NCBI GenBank assembly: GCA_014896635.1
Contig: JADBKA010000268.1
Span: forward strand, 1 to 6,086
Reading direction: 5' to 3'
Length of the DNA: 6,086 bases
Source: Ktedonobacteraceae bacterium
GTDB taxonomy: Bacteria > Chloroflexota > Ktedonobacteria > Ktedonobacterales > Ktedonobacteraceae
The notes under the pieces were generated by a model. It did not search any database, was not told the DNA's origin, and saw nothing but the letters and a program-made list of their open reading frames with translations. Shown here piece by piece: positions 1 through 6,086 of this stretch. Position 1 is the stretch's first letter. Each line of letters begins with the position of its first letter. The position numbers and the translations under genes are program-made.

Positions 1-18
1 ATATATTCTCCCTCTCGC

Positions 19-216
19 CTACCAGCAGCAGTATTTACGCCAGTATTTGTGATGGCGATGCTTATGATGGTAACGGTAATAGCCACGTCCATAGCCATGT
101 CCGTGACCACCCCAGCCACCACCGCCGGTGATGGCCGCGAGTTCATGGTCGTTCAGTTCCATGACGGGCGCTGTCTTTGAAGTATCGACCTTGCGGTTGG
201 TGAAGAGCTTCAGCAT
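19..216 (-). CDS. Double-glycine leader peptide with a Gly/His/Tyr/Arg-rich core (RiPP- or bacteriocin-like precursor)
   Basis: This is a 65-residue peptide whose ATG follows an AGGAGA ribosome site (222-227) by 5 nt. Residues 19-32 read MELNDHELAAITGG and fit the classic double-glycine leader: L21 at -12, E25 at -8, L26 at -7, I29 at -4, and G31-G32 at -2/-1. Such leaders are normally cut after GG by a C39-peptidase ABC exporter. The predicted 33-residue core (33-65) contains only G (8), H (7), Y (6), R (4), W (3), K (3) and C (2). It has no acidic residue and carries at least +7 charge. It begins with a Gly/His/Tyr repeat-like stretch and ends in C63-C64-W65. The leader logic is clear, but the product's activity is unknown; metal binding or antimicrobial action are guesses. 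No transporter, protease or modifying enzyme lies in the window, and only 18 bases remain downstream. Confidence 0.8.
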   Translation of the reverse strand: MLKLFTNRKVDTSKTAPVMELNDHELAAITGGGGWGGHGHGYGRGYYRYHHKHRHHKYWRKYCCW

Positions 217-236
217 GTTGTTCTCCTGTCCTGTCT

Positions 237-261
237 CCCTCTATGCTTTTGCATGCGAGGG
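237..261 (-). promoter_or_regulatory. Second leader hairpin just upstream of the peptide ribosome site
   Basis: CCCTC (237-241) pairs with GAGGG (257-261). Inside, ATGC (243-246) pairs with GCAT (251-254) around a 4-nt loop, with a small asymmetric internal loop between the two helices. The hairpin ends 9 nt before the AGGAGA ribosome site and does not mask it. It could insulate or modulate translation, but this is structural inference only. Confidence 0.35.
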
Positions 262-291
262 GATATCACAACCATATTAACTTTTAGTGTA

Positions 292-318
292 GAAATAGCT
301 TAGAAAACAAGCTATCTC
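292..318 (-). promoter_or_regulatory. Hairpin at the 5' end of the predicted peptide mRNA
   Basis: ATAGCTT (295-301) and AAGCTAT (309-315) form a perfect 7-bp stem around a 7-nt loop. In RNA from the minus strand the stem extends to 10 bp with one G-U pair (292-294 with 316-318). It begins within a few bases of the predicted transcription start, so it could be a 5' mRNA stabiliser or a repressor-binding palindrome. The function is inferred. Confidence 0.4.
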
Positions 319-326
319 AAGTTGAT

Positions 327-355
327 AGTATAATAAATAATCAATTAAATGTCAA
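327..355 (-). promoter_or_regulatory. Near-consensus sigma-70-type promoter for the GG-leader peptide gene
   Basis: On the minus strand, TTGACA (355-350) is followed by a 17-nt spacer and TATACT (332-327). This gives a perfect -35, a 5/6 match at -10 and ideal spacing. Transcription would start near 320, leaving a leader of about 100 nt before the ATG at 216. The surrounding DNA (about 290-420) is very AT-rich, unlike the genes around it. Confidence 0.7.
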
Positions 356-621
356 GTCATCTATAAAGAAAAATATTTTACTTTTATGTAATGTAGCGTT
401 TATTGTAACTCAACAAATAATAAAAACCGGGCATTGCGAGAGCAGTGTCCGGCTTCTGTTGCTCGCGTAAATGCGTGATTGTTGTCTGTCGAACAAAGGA
501 TAGAGAGCGCCTGGGCAATCGCATCATGCGAGCATACAGCCCGCCGTTCTCCCACAGTTCTCGTCGTCTGAGTATGGACTTGACCATGAGAGCAGGCATA
601 TGACGTTTGGCGGGCAGTTCG
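356..621. other. Intergenic stretch without a supported gene
   Basis: The left part (to about 420) is AT-rich DNA upstream of the peptide promoter. The right part is of normal composition. A 71-codon open frame on the minus strand (384-599) has no ribosome site and no recognisable domain. No RNA gene or terminator was seen here. Confidence 0.4.
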
Positions 622-789
622 TCATCCCATGTTGCTTTCAGAGAAGCAACATGGGATGAAATCTTGATAGCCGTTCAGATGGGCAAGATGCTTGCGCATC
701 TTGCCCATCTGAACGCAAGGGAGTATGAGCAATATATGCAGATTAAACAGGAGCTGGTCTCAGGCAAGGAAGCGGTCAAAGTCTCTTAA
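607..789 (+). CDS. Doubtful small ORF running through the twin hairpins
   Basis: This 60-codon open frame would have to start at TTG, with no ribosome site at a workable distance. Its N-terminal two thirds merely translate the two palindromes. The last 25 or so codons (about 715-786) are hydrophilic and look more like real protein, rich in E, Q and K. They could be the tail of a degraded gene. An internal ATG start at 679 also lacks a ribosome site. No family was recognised. I list it so that the region is not read as empty, but I doubt it is translated. Confidence 0.15.
   Translation: MAGSSSSHVAFREATWDEILIAVQMGKMLAHLAHLNAREYEQYMQIKQELVSGKEAVKVS
622..659. repeat. Perfect 16-bp inverted repeat, 6-nt loop (hairpin 1)
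   Basis: Bases 622-637 are the exact reverse complement of 644-659, with loop TCAGAG (638-643). The left arm reads TCATCCCATGTTGCTT. No T-tract follows on either strand, so it is not a standard intrinsic terminator. It sits 12 nt from a second, longer perfect hairpin. Confidence 0.9.
672..715. repeat. Perfect 20-bp inverted repeat, 4-nt loop (hairpin 2)
   Basis: Bases 672-691 (CGTTCAGATGGGCAAGATGC) are the exact reverse complement of 696-715, with loop TTGC (692-695). A perfect 20-bp stem is far beyond chance in a window this size. No T-tract follows it. One arm contains CATCTTGCCCAT and the corresponding arm of hairpin 1 contains CATCCCAT, so the two may be distantly related in sequence. 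The type of element is unknown. Confidence 0.9.
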
Positions 790-847
790 AGAGATCACTC
801 TGTATACACTAACAAAAAGTCAGGTTATAAAAACAAGGAGAAAAAAG

Positions 848-2062
848 ATGGTGAGAACTGGAGGTTTGTCCAGGGGGCGGCTGGACCGCCTGCGCAAGAG
901 CATGACGGGCTATGTTGAGCGTGGTGAGGTGCCTGGCATCGTCACACTTGTGAGCCGGCACGGCGAGATTTACGTCGATGCTGTGGGCAACAAATCGCTC
1001 GATGATCCTGACCCGATGCAGCGCGACACGATCTTCCGCATCGCTTCAATGAGCAAGCCCATCACGGCGGTGGCGACGATGATCCTGGCGGAGGAAGGTA
1101 AACTACGCCTCTCCGATGCGGTTGAGAAGTGGCTGCCCGAACTGGCCGACCGCAAGGTGCTCAAGCGCATCGACGCGCCGCTCGACGAGACGGTGTCCGC
1201 GCACCGTCCGATCACGGTGCGCGACCTGCTCACCTTTACCATGGGTTTCGGACTGCTGTTTACGCCGGCGGATGAGTACCCGATTCTCTCGGCTGCCAAC
1301 GAGCTTCAGATCGGGATGGTGCTGGCGGCGACCCGACGTCAGGTAAAGCTCAATCCTGATGAGTGGATACGCCGTCTGGGTACGCTGCCGCTCATGTACC
1401 AGCCCGGCGAGAGGTGGCTCTACGGTACGGCGTCCGATGTGTTGAGTGTGCTGATCGCGCGCGTCTCCGGCCAGCCGTTAGAGATGTTCCTGCGCGAACG
1501 GATCTTCGAGCCACTGGGGATGAAGGACACCGGTTTCAGCGTTCCAGCGGACAAACTCGACCGGCTGGCAAGCTGCTACGTCTCCAATCCCACAACCGGG
1601 ACACTCGAACTCTTTGACGGCGTTCAGGGGAGCCCGTGGGGCCGCCCTCCTACCTTCTCGTCCGGGGCCACCGGGCTGGTCTCGACCATCGACGACTACC
1701 TGGCTTTCGCTCAAATGATGCTCAACCAGGGCAGGCATGGCAGCGAACGCATCCTGTCGCGGTTCTCGGTCGAAGCCATGATCACCGATCAGTTGACGCC
1801 CGCACAGAAGGCGGTGTCCAGTCTGCCTTTGCTTCCCGGCTTTTTCGATACATATGGCTGGGGATTTGGAGTTTCCATAGTGACCAGACGTGATGATATT
1901 GCCTCAGTTCCAGGCAGCTATGGCTGGCATGGCAGCCTGGGTACCTCCTGGTTTTCGGACCCCAAAGAGGACCTGGTTGGCATTGTACTCACTCAGCGTT
2001 CCATCCCGCTCGACGTCTGGCGTGATTTCTGGACCCTGGCCTACCAGGCCATCAACGATTGA
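848..2062 (+). CDS. Beta-lactamase-family serine hydrolase (class C fold, family VIII esterase-like)
   Basis: This is a 404-residue penicillin-binding-protein/class C beta-lactamase-fold hydrolase. The ATG at 848 follows a strong AAGGAG (835-840) by 7 nt. The frame stays open upstream to 725, but that extension crosses the intergenic region and has no ribosome site. The nucleophile motif S-x-x-K is S67-M-S-K70, within FRIASMSKPIT. The second motif is Y192-G-T in WLYGTASDVL, where class C beta-lactamases have Y-x-N. The third catalytic region is G-W-H361-G-S-L-G-T, in place of K-T-G. These variants are usual for esterase/peptidase-like members, so hydrolysis of esters or peptides is likelier than antibiotic resistance. 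The substrate cannot be told from sequence. No signal peptide or membrane segment is seen, so it is probably cytoplasmic. It stands alone, convergent with ppdK. A short palindrome (782-794) lies upstream, but no convincing -35/-10 pair was found. Confidence 0.9.
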   Translation: MVRTGGLSRGRLDRLRKSMTGYVERGEVPGIVTLVSRHGEIYVDAVGNKSLDDPDPMQRDTIFRIASMSKPITAVATMILAEEGKLRLSDAVEKWLPELADRKVLKRIDAPLDETVSAHRPITVRDLLTFTMGFGLLFTPADEYPILSAANELQIGMVLAATRRQVKLNPDEWIRRLGTLPLMYQPGERWLYGTASDVLSVLIARVSGQPLEMFLRERIFEPLGMKDTGFSVPADKLDRLASCYVSNPTTGTLELFDGVQGSPWGRPPTFSSGATGLVSTIDDYLAFAQMMLNQGRHGSERILSRFSVEAMITDQLTPAQKAVSSLPLLPGFFDTYGWGFGVSIVTRRDDIASVPGSYGWHGSLGTSWFSDPKEDLVGIVLTQRSIPLDVWRDFWTLAYQAIND

Positions 2063-2074
2063 AGCAACGGTTTC

Positions 2075-2110
2075 GTCTCTGAACGTTCATCTTGAGAGAC
2101 ACCTTTTTTT
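2075..2110 (+). terminator. Likely intrinsic terminator of the serine hydrolase gene
   Basis: GTCTCT (2075-2080) pairs with AGAGAC (2095-2100) across a 14-nt loop that itself contains the palindrome TGAACGTTCA. ACC and then seven T residues (2104-2110) follow. The stem is short, but its position 13 nt after the stop codon and the T-run support termination. Confidence 0.5.
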
Positions 2111-2162
2111 CGGGCCAGGACCAGTAAAGCGTTTCGCTGCCAGATTACAACACGATCAAACG

Positions 2163-2191
2163 GTCCAGGGAACCTGTAAGGCTCCCTGGAC
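2163..2191 (-). terminator. Hairpin between convergent genes, likely ppdK terminator
   Basis: GTCCAGGGA (2163-2171) pairs with TCCCTGGAC (2183-2191). After a single A/C mismatch, a further CCT/AGG helix closes a 3-nt GTA loop. It lies 15 nt beyond the ppdK stop codon. The T-tract is weak on both strands (CGTTTGAT on the minus side), so termination could be inefficient or factor-assisted. It may work in both directions. Confidence 0.5.
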
Positions 2192-2205
2192 TCCTGATTC
2201 CTACT

Positions 2206-4989
2206 TTACTTATCTTTCTCTGAGCGGCTCAGAGCGGCCTGGGCGGCGGCCAGGCGCGCGACCGGCACGCGGTATGGCGAGCAACTCACGTAGTCGAGAC
2301 CAACCTGGTTGAAAAATTCGATGCTTTCGGGATCTCCGCCGTGTTCGCCGCAGATGCCCAGTTCGATCTGCGGGTTGGCGGCGCGCCCCTTCTCGGCGGC
2401 CATACGGACGAGCTGGCCGACGCCATCGCGGTCGATGGTCTGGAACGGGTTGACGGGCAGGATCTTCACCTTCTCCTTCAAGCCCGGCTCTTCCAGGCCG
2501 TCAATATACTTGAGCAGGAATTTGCCCTCGGCGTCGTCGCGGCTATAACCGAAGGTGGTCTGCGTCAGATCGTTGGTGCCAAAGCTAAAAAAGTCGGCAA
2601 CTGTAGCGATCTGATCGGCGGTGAGAGCGGCACGCGGCAGTTCGATCATTGTGCCGAACCGGTACTCGATATGATCTCCGCCAGCCTCGCCGGCAATCTG
2701 CTCGGCGACAGCCTGGAGCTGGCGGCGAACCTCTTTCAGCTCGTTCACGTGGCCGACGAGCGGAATCATGATCTTGGGATGGAGCTTCTTCCCTTCTTTT
2801 GCCAGCTCGGCAGCGGCTTCGAGAATCGCGCGTGTCTGCATGACGTTGATTTCGGGGAAGAGCAGGCCCAGGCGGCAGCCACGCAGGCCGAGCATCGGGT
2901 TCATCTCGCGCATGGCTCCGACAGCTTCCAGCATTTCGCGTTTTTGCTGCAATTCCTGCTCATTGCCGCCGGTGGCCTCCAATCGTGTCACCTCGACGAG
3001 CAGGTCCTCGTAGGAAGGCAGGAACTCGTGCAGCGGCGGATCGATCAGGCGGATCACGACCGGGTAGCCCTCGCCGGTCTGAGGATTGACCATTGTCTCG
3101 AACAGACCTTTGAAGTCGCTGCGCTGGAAGGGCAGCAGTTGATCGAGGGCCTTCTGGCGCTCCTCTCTGTCTTTAGCGAGGATCATCCTCTGCACAATGG
3201 GCAAGCGTTCCTGTTCCATGAACATATGCTCGGTGCGGCAGAGACCGATGCCCTCGGCGCCGAAAGCGACGGCACGAGCGGCGTCACGTGGGTAGTCCGC
3301 GTTCGCCCATACGCCCAGTTTGCGGAACTTATCGGCCCAACTCAGCAGCAACTTGAGATCTTCTTCTTTCTCGAAGTCGGCTTCGACTGTCTTAATGACG
3401 CCGGCGAAGACCTCGCCCGTCGCGCCGTCAATCGAGATATCGTCTCCTTCGCGGATCACAATATCCGAGCCAACGACGCGGAAGAGGCGCTCTTCCTCGT
3501 TGACGCGAATCGCCTCGCAGCCAGCGACGCAGGGCAGACCCAGGCCGCGTGCCACAACGGCGGCATGGCTGGTCGCGCCCCCGCGCGCCGTCAGGATGCC
3601 TTTGGAGACGAGCATGCCATGCACATCATCCGGGCTGGTCTCAGGGCGAACCAGCACGACCGGCGTGCCGGCCTTGCCCATCGTCTCAGCGCGTGTGGCG
3701 TCGAAGACGGCTTTGCCCGTCGCTGCTCCAGGGGAGGCATTCAGGCCCTTCGCCAGCAGGCGTCCTGCTTTACTGGCCTGCGCCTTCTCCTCTTCGCTGA
3801 AGCGCGGCAGCAACAACTGGTAGACCTGCAAAGGCTCTACGCGCTTGATCGCCTCTTCCTCAGTAATCAGCCCTTCTTTTACCATATCGACGGCAATCTT
3901 TACTGCTGCCTGGGCTGTGCGCTTGCCTGTGCGCGTCTGGAGCATGTAGAGCCGACCTCTCTCGACGGTGAACTCCATGTCCTGCGTATCGCGGTAGTGC
4001 TTTTCCAGGCGGTGCGCGATCTCCTGGAACTGGCGGTAGACATCGGGCAGTTCGTCTTTCAAGCGGCTGATCTTTGATGGCGTGCGGATGCCGGCCACGA
4101 CATCTTCACCCTGGGCATTTAGCAGGTATTCTCCATAGAGCGTCTTTTCGCCTGTGGAAGGATTGCGCGTGAAGGCGACGCCTGTACCGCTGTCATTGCC
4201 CATGTTGCCGAAGACCATCGTCTGTACATTGACGGCGGTTCCCAGGTTGTGGGGGATCTTGTTAAAGTTGCGGTAGTCGATGGCGCGCTTGTTGTTCCAG
4301 GAGGCGAAAACGGCTTCGATGGCTTTGCGCAGTTGTTCAAAAACGTCGGTGGGGAAAGGCTCCCCGGTCTGCCGTTCTGCAATCTGTTTGAAATCGCTAA
4401 CCATCTGCTTGAGCTGTGCGGCGGGAATCTCAGCATCGCTTTTTACGCCGGCACGCTCTTTGTACTGGTCGAGCACTTCTTCAAAGGCGCGCGGGTCGAT
4501 ATCGAGCACGATCTTGCTGAACATCTGGATGAAGCGGCGATAGGCGTCGTAGGCGAAGCGTTCGTCGCCTGTCAGCGCGACCAGTCCCTGGACGGTCTCG
4601 TCATTGATGCCCAGGTTCAGCACGGTATCCATCATACCGGGCATCGAGAACTTTGCACCGGAACGAACCGAGACGAGCAGCGGATTCTCCTTCTTGCCGA
4701 ATCCTTTGCCGGTCTGCTCTTCAACAATCTTGAGCGCGGCCAGTACCTGCTTCCACATGCCTTCGGGGAAATGCTTGCCTGCTTCGTAGTAGGCATTGCA
4801 GGCTTCGGTGGTGATGGTGAAGCCGGGCGGAACCGGCAGCCCGGCATTAGTCATCTCGGCGACGCCGGCTCCCTTCCCGCCGAGCAAATCGCGCATCCTG
4901 GCATTGCCTTCACTGAAAAGATAAACCCATTTATGGGGAGACTGCCTGACAGCCTCCTCCAGTCCTGCCTGGGTGATCTGTTGCGTCAT
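2206..4989 (-). CDS. ppdK: Pyruvate, phosphate dikinase
   Basis: This enzyme interconverts pyruvate + ATP + phosphate and PEP + AMP + diphosphate in the cytoplasm. The ORF is complete at 927 residues, slightly longer than the roughly 870-900 of typical bacterial enzymes. The ATG at 4989 follows GGAGGA (5001-4996) by 6 nt. The N-terminal nucleotide-binding domain covers about residues 20-360, with GGKGAG at 37-42 and VRSGAKFSMPGMMDT at 107-122. The swivelling phosphohistidine domain follows, with TARGGATSHAA at 467-477. H475 is the phosphocarrier and T473 matches the threonine phosphorylated in regulated PPDKs. The C-terminal PEP/pyruvate barrel (about 550-920) shows GLCRTEHMF (582-590), GLRGCRLG (701-708), FGTMIELPRAAL (778-789), SFGTNDLTQ (802-810) and GICGEHGGDP (878-887), with C880 as catalytic acid. 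All key residues are present. The HEPN gene lies 64 bp upstream on the same strand, and I saw no strong promoter in that gap, so co-transcription is plausible. No PPDK regulatory-protein gene is in the window. Confidence 0.98.
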   Translation of the reverse strand: MTQQITQAGLEEAVRQSPHKWVYLFSEGNARMRDLLGGKGAGVAEMTNAGLPVPPGFTITTEACNAYYEAGKHFPEGMWKQVLAALKIVEEQTGKGFGKKENPLLVSVRSGAKFSMPGMMDTVLNLGINDETVQGLVALTGDERFAYDAYRRFIQMFSKIVLDIDPRAFEEVLDQYKERAGVKSDAEIPAAQLKQMVSDFKQIAERQTGEPFPTDVFEQLRKAIEAVFASWNNKRAIDYRNFNKIPHNLGTAVNVQTMVFGNMGNDSGTGVAFTRNPSTGEKTLYGEYLLNAQGEDVVAGIRTPSKISRLKDELPDVYRQFQEIAHRLEKHYRDTQDMEFTVERGRLYMLQTRTGKRTAQAAVKIAVDMVKEGLITEEEAIKRVEPLQVYQLLLPRFSEEEKAQASKAGRLLAKGLNASPGAATGKAVFDATRAETMGKAGTPVVLVRPETSPDDVHGMLVSKGILTARGGATSHAAVVARGLGLPCVAGCEAIRVNEEERLFRVVGSDIVIREGDDISIDGATGEVFAGVIKTVEADFEKEEDLKLLLSWADKFRKLGVWANADYPRDAARAVAFGAEGIGLCRTEHMFMEQERLPIVQRMILAKDREERQKALDQLLPFQRSDFKGLFETMVNPQTGEGYPVVIRLIDPPLHEFLPSYEDLLVEVTRLEATGGNEQELQQKREMLEAVGAMREMNPMLGLRGCRLGLLFPEINVMQTRAILEAAAELAKEGKKLHPKIMIPLVGHVNELKEVRRQLQAVAEQIAGEAGGDHIEYRFGTMIELPRAALTADQIATVADFFSFGTNDLTQTTFGYSRDDAEGKFLLKYIDGLEEPGLKEKVKILPVNPFQTIDRDGVGQLVRMAAEKGRAANPQIELGICGEHGGDPESIEFFNQVGLDYVSCSPYRVPVARLAAAQAALSRSEKDK

Positions 4990-5053
4990 GAAATGTCCTC
5001 CAACTTATCTGATAACGTAGTATGGTTATGTTCCTGTTTTCTCCCAGAGAGTA

Positions 5054-5659
5054 TTATATCGCCAATACGATGCTCCTGGCCCACCGCTGAATGTTGCGGG
5101 CGCTCTGAACGTAACTGCTGGCCTGCTCGGCGCTGATAACTTCATCGGCCTCTTCAGGGGGAGTATCGGCGTGAAATATTTCGGGATGGAACGGGGTCAG
5201 TTTCTCCATCTCATCCAACAGTGCCGGCGGCATGCCAACCAGTTCACCCAATGCGCGCAGGTCGTGATCATATCTGGAACGGTGTCCAAAACGCAGCAGG
5301 CTGACTGCCTGGGCAGCTTTCTCTGCCGCCTGATTGCAAAAATCGACGCAGGCGAAATGCCGTCCGAGGCTTAACTCGACGCTGGCCGTCGCCAGGTCCT
5401 GTGTGGCCTCGGCGAAAAGTCCCAGCGCTCCCTGAACATCACTGTTCGTAGCAACTTCTGTGTCTTCATCTTCTTCGTCTGTTTCCAGTTGTGCCGGTCT
5501 GTTGTAAGAGGATGATCCAGCTTCTTGCTGCAAGCTGATCCCTTGCAAAAGGATCTGCTCCAGGTCATCCTCACCCTTCTGCCCGGACATATCCTGTTCC
5601 CTGTCTGGCATCTGCGACATAATGACATGATCCTTGTAATAAACGGTGACAATGGGCAT
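5054..5659 (-). CDS. HEPN-domain protein
   Basis: The predicted protein has 201 residues. Residues 1-75 are not recognised; they are low-complexity in part, with an acidic run at 59-68. Residues 78-197 resemble the HEPN helical bundle. Typical features are ELSLGRHFACVDFCNQAAEKAAQAV (95-119), matching the 'A-x-F-x-x-Q-A-A-E-K' helix, then RSRYDHDLRAL (127-137) in the 'H-D-L' position. HPEIFHADTPPEE (158-170) replaces the usual 'R-Y-P-D' segment, and A180-W193 forms the last helix. R127-x4-H132 formally fits the R-x4-6-H pattern of HEPN ribonucleases, but its position in the fold is uncertain. HEPN proteins often pair with a nucleotidyltransferase antitoxin, and none is seen here. The frame is open to 5788. 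I chose the ATG at 5659 because a good promoter (5718-5746) lies inside the longer version and AGAAGA (5670-5665) sits 5 nt upstream. An ATG at 5620 (188 residues) is the main alternative. The role is unknown. Confidence 0.75.
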   Translation of the reverse strand: MPIVTVYYKDHVIMSQMPDREQDMSGQKGEDDLEQILLQGISLQQEAGSSSYNRPAQLETDEEDEDTEVATNSDVQGALGLFAEATQDLATASVELSLGRHFACVDFCNQAAEKAAQAVSLLRFGHRSRYDHDLRALGELVGMPPALLDEMEKLTPFHPEIFHADTPPEEADEVISAEQASSYVQSARNIQRWARSIVLAI

Positions 5660-5828
5660 CAGTATCTTCTCTTCCCATTGTACAGCAGTGCATGGTATCT
5701 TCAGGCCCTCTGCGCACATAGTATGCCAACTGCGGGTCGCTGTCAATGCCGTAGAGGTAGGAAAACTCTCCCTTCCAGGCGGCGTCAAACCCGCTTTTGT
5801 TTGTGTAACCTTCTCTTCCTCTTAGCCG
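5571..5828 (-). pseudogene. Coding-like open frame without a start (possible gene remnant)
   Basis: In the minus frame shifted against the HEPN gene, the sequence is open for 85 codons from a TAA at 5831-5829 to a TGA at 5573-5571. The part from about 5800 to 5712 has strongly G/C-biased third positions and a protein-like translation, including EFSYLYGIDSDPQLAYYVRR. There is no ATG, GTG or TTG before TTG at 5729. The second half (after about 5660) overlaps the HEPN start and looks non-coding. It may be the fossil of a gene broken by mutation. I recognise no family. Confidence 0.25.
5718..5746 (-). promoter_or_regulatory. Promoter for the HEPN gene, possibly also ppdK
   Basis: On the minus strand, a perfect TTGACA (5746-5741) is separated by 17 nt from TACTAT (5723-5718), a 4/6 match to the -10 box. 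The start of transcription would be near 5711, giving a leader of about 52 nt to the chosen ATG. This argues against HEPN starts upstream of 5711. The same bases lie in a coding-like open frame, so the match could be fortuitous. Confidence 0.5.
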
Positions 5829-5907
5829 TTATAAAAACAAAACGCGCTAATTTGCTGAAGATAGAGCATTGTGACCAGTGTCTCGGCACGGGGGGAAGGA
5901 AAGACAC

Positions 5908-6086
5908 ATGGCAATCGCTGAACGATCACTGATAGTGGGAGTATTTGCCGACCTGACTGATGCCCGGCTGGCGCTTGAAGAGCTGTATCGCGCAGGCTTC
6001 ACTAAAAATGAAATTGGTTTGATTACTCATCAAGGCACTGCAAAAACTGTACTGACCGCTGAGACGGGAGCGATAGCTGCGATAAG
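5908..6086 (+). CDS. General-stress-protein-like (YflT/17M-like) small alpha/beta protein, cut by the window end
   Basis: The ATG at 5908 follows AGGA (5897-5900, in a GGGGGAAGGA stretch) by 7 nt. Only the first 59 residues are in the window. They show a beta-strand (SLIVGVFADL, 7-16), an amphipathic helix (TDARLALEELYRAGF, 17-31) and a second strand (EIGLITHQG, 35-43). This is the ferredoxin-like pattern 'VxGVFxxxxxAxxAxxELxxAGFxxxxIxxI', common in stress-induced proteins of the YflT/17M type and in related small proteins. The last visible residues (ETGAIAAI) may lead into a Gly/Ala-rich membrane or glycine-zipper segment, as in many such proteins, but that lies outside the window. The gene diverges from the HEPN gene. 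No clear promoter was identified; TATAAA at 5830-5835 lacks a matching -35 box. Confidence 0.65.
   Translation, partial: MAIAERSLIVGVFADLTDARLALEELYRAGFTKNEIGLITHQGTAKTVLTAETGAIAAI

Noticed and set aside
384..599. A 71-codon open frame on the minus strand
   Set aside because: No ribosome site precedes the ATG and no family is recognised. It could be part of a repeated element together with the hairpins, but that cannot be judged from one copy.
622..715. Hairpins as a CRISPR array or tandem terminators
   Set aside because: There are only two palindromes of different sequence, with no regular spacers. No T-tract follows either stem, so neither reading fits.
725..847. A 41-codon N-terminal extension of the serine hydrolase
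   Set aside because: It has no ribosome site, an unnatural K/S-rich translation, and crosses the intergenic region. The ATG at 848 has an ideal AAGGAG.
2341..4077. A 578-codon open frame on the plus strand
   Set aside because: It lies entirely antisense to ppdK, whose motifs are unmistakable. Long antisense frames are common opposite GC-rich genes, and the translation has no recognisable domain.
4249..5136. A 295-codon open frame on the plus strand
   Set aside because: It is antisense to the 5' end of ppdK and the 3' end of the HEPN gene, with no ribosome site and no domain.
5660..5788. A longer N-terminus for the HEPN protein (244 residues)
   Set aside because: It would start upstream of the predicted transcription start, lacks a ribosome site, and its translation is less protein-like than another frame over the same bases.

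Overview
The window looks like chromosomal DNA of a moderately GC-rich bacterium. My best guess is a Ktedonobacteria-type member of the Chloroflexota. This rests on the style of the pyruvate phosphate dikinase, the cytoplasmic class C beta-lactamase-fold hydrolase, the lone HEPN protein and the double-glycine leader peptide. It is an impression from family knowledge, not a search result.

Layout. Bases 19-216 (minus strand) encode a 65-residue peptide. It has a textbook double-glycine leader and a 33-residue C-terminal part made of only seven amino acids (G, H, Y, R, K, W, C). Its AT-rich upstream region has a near-perfect sigma-70-type promoter (327-355) and two hairpins in the predicted 5' leader. 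Bases 356-847 hold no convincing gene, but they do contain two perfect hairpins side by side (16-bp and 20-bp stems, 622-715) that nothing else in the window explains. Bases 848-2062 (plus) encode a 404-residue beta-lactamase-family serine hydrolase. It runs convergently into ppdK (2206-4989, minus), a complete 927-residue pyruvate phosphate dikinase. The 143-bp gap between them holds two candidate terminators.

Upstream of ppdK on the same strand, with a 64-bp gap, is a gene for a HEPN-domain protein (5054-5659). Its start is placed using a TTGACA-N17-TACTAT promoter at 5718-5746. The two may form an operon. The divergent region 5660-5907 also contains a stretch that looks coding in another minus frame but has no usable start, possibly a decayed gene. 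At the right edge (5908 onward, plus) begins a small alpha/beta protein like the general-stress (YflT/17M-like) family, cut by the window end.

How the parts fit: ppdK is central carbon metabolism (pyruvate/PEP interconversion). No pathway link joins it to the hydrolase or the stress protein. The two items most worth a second look are the Gly/His/Tyr-rich GG-leader peptide and the twin perfect hairpins.
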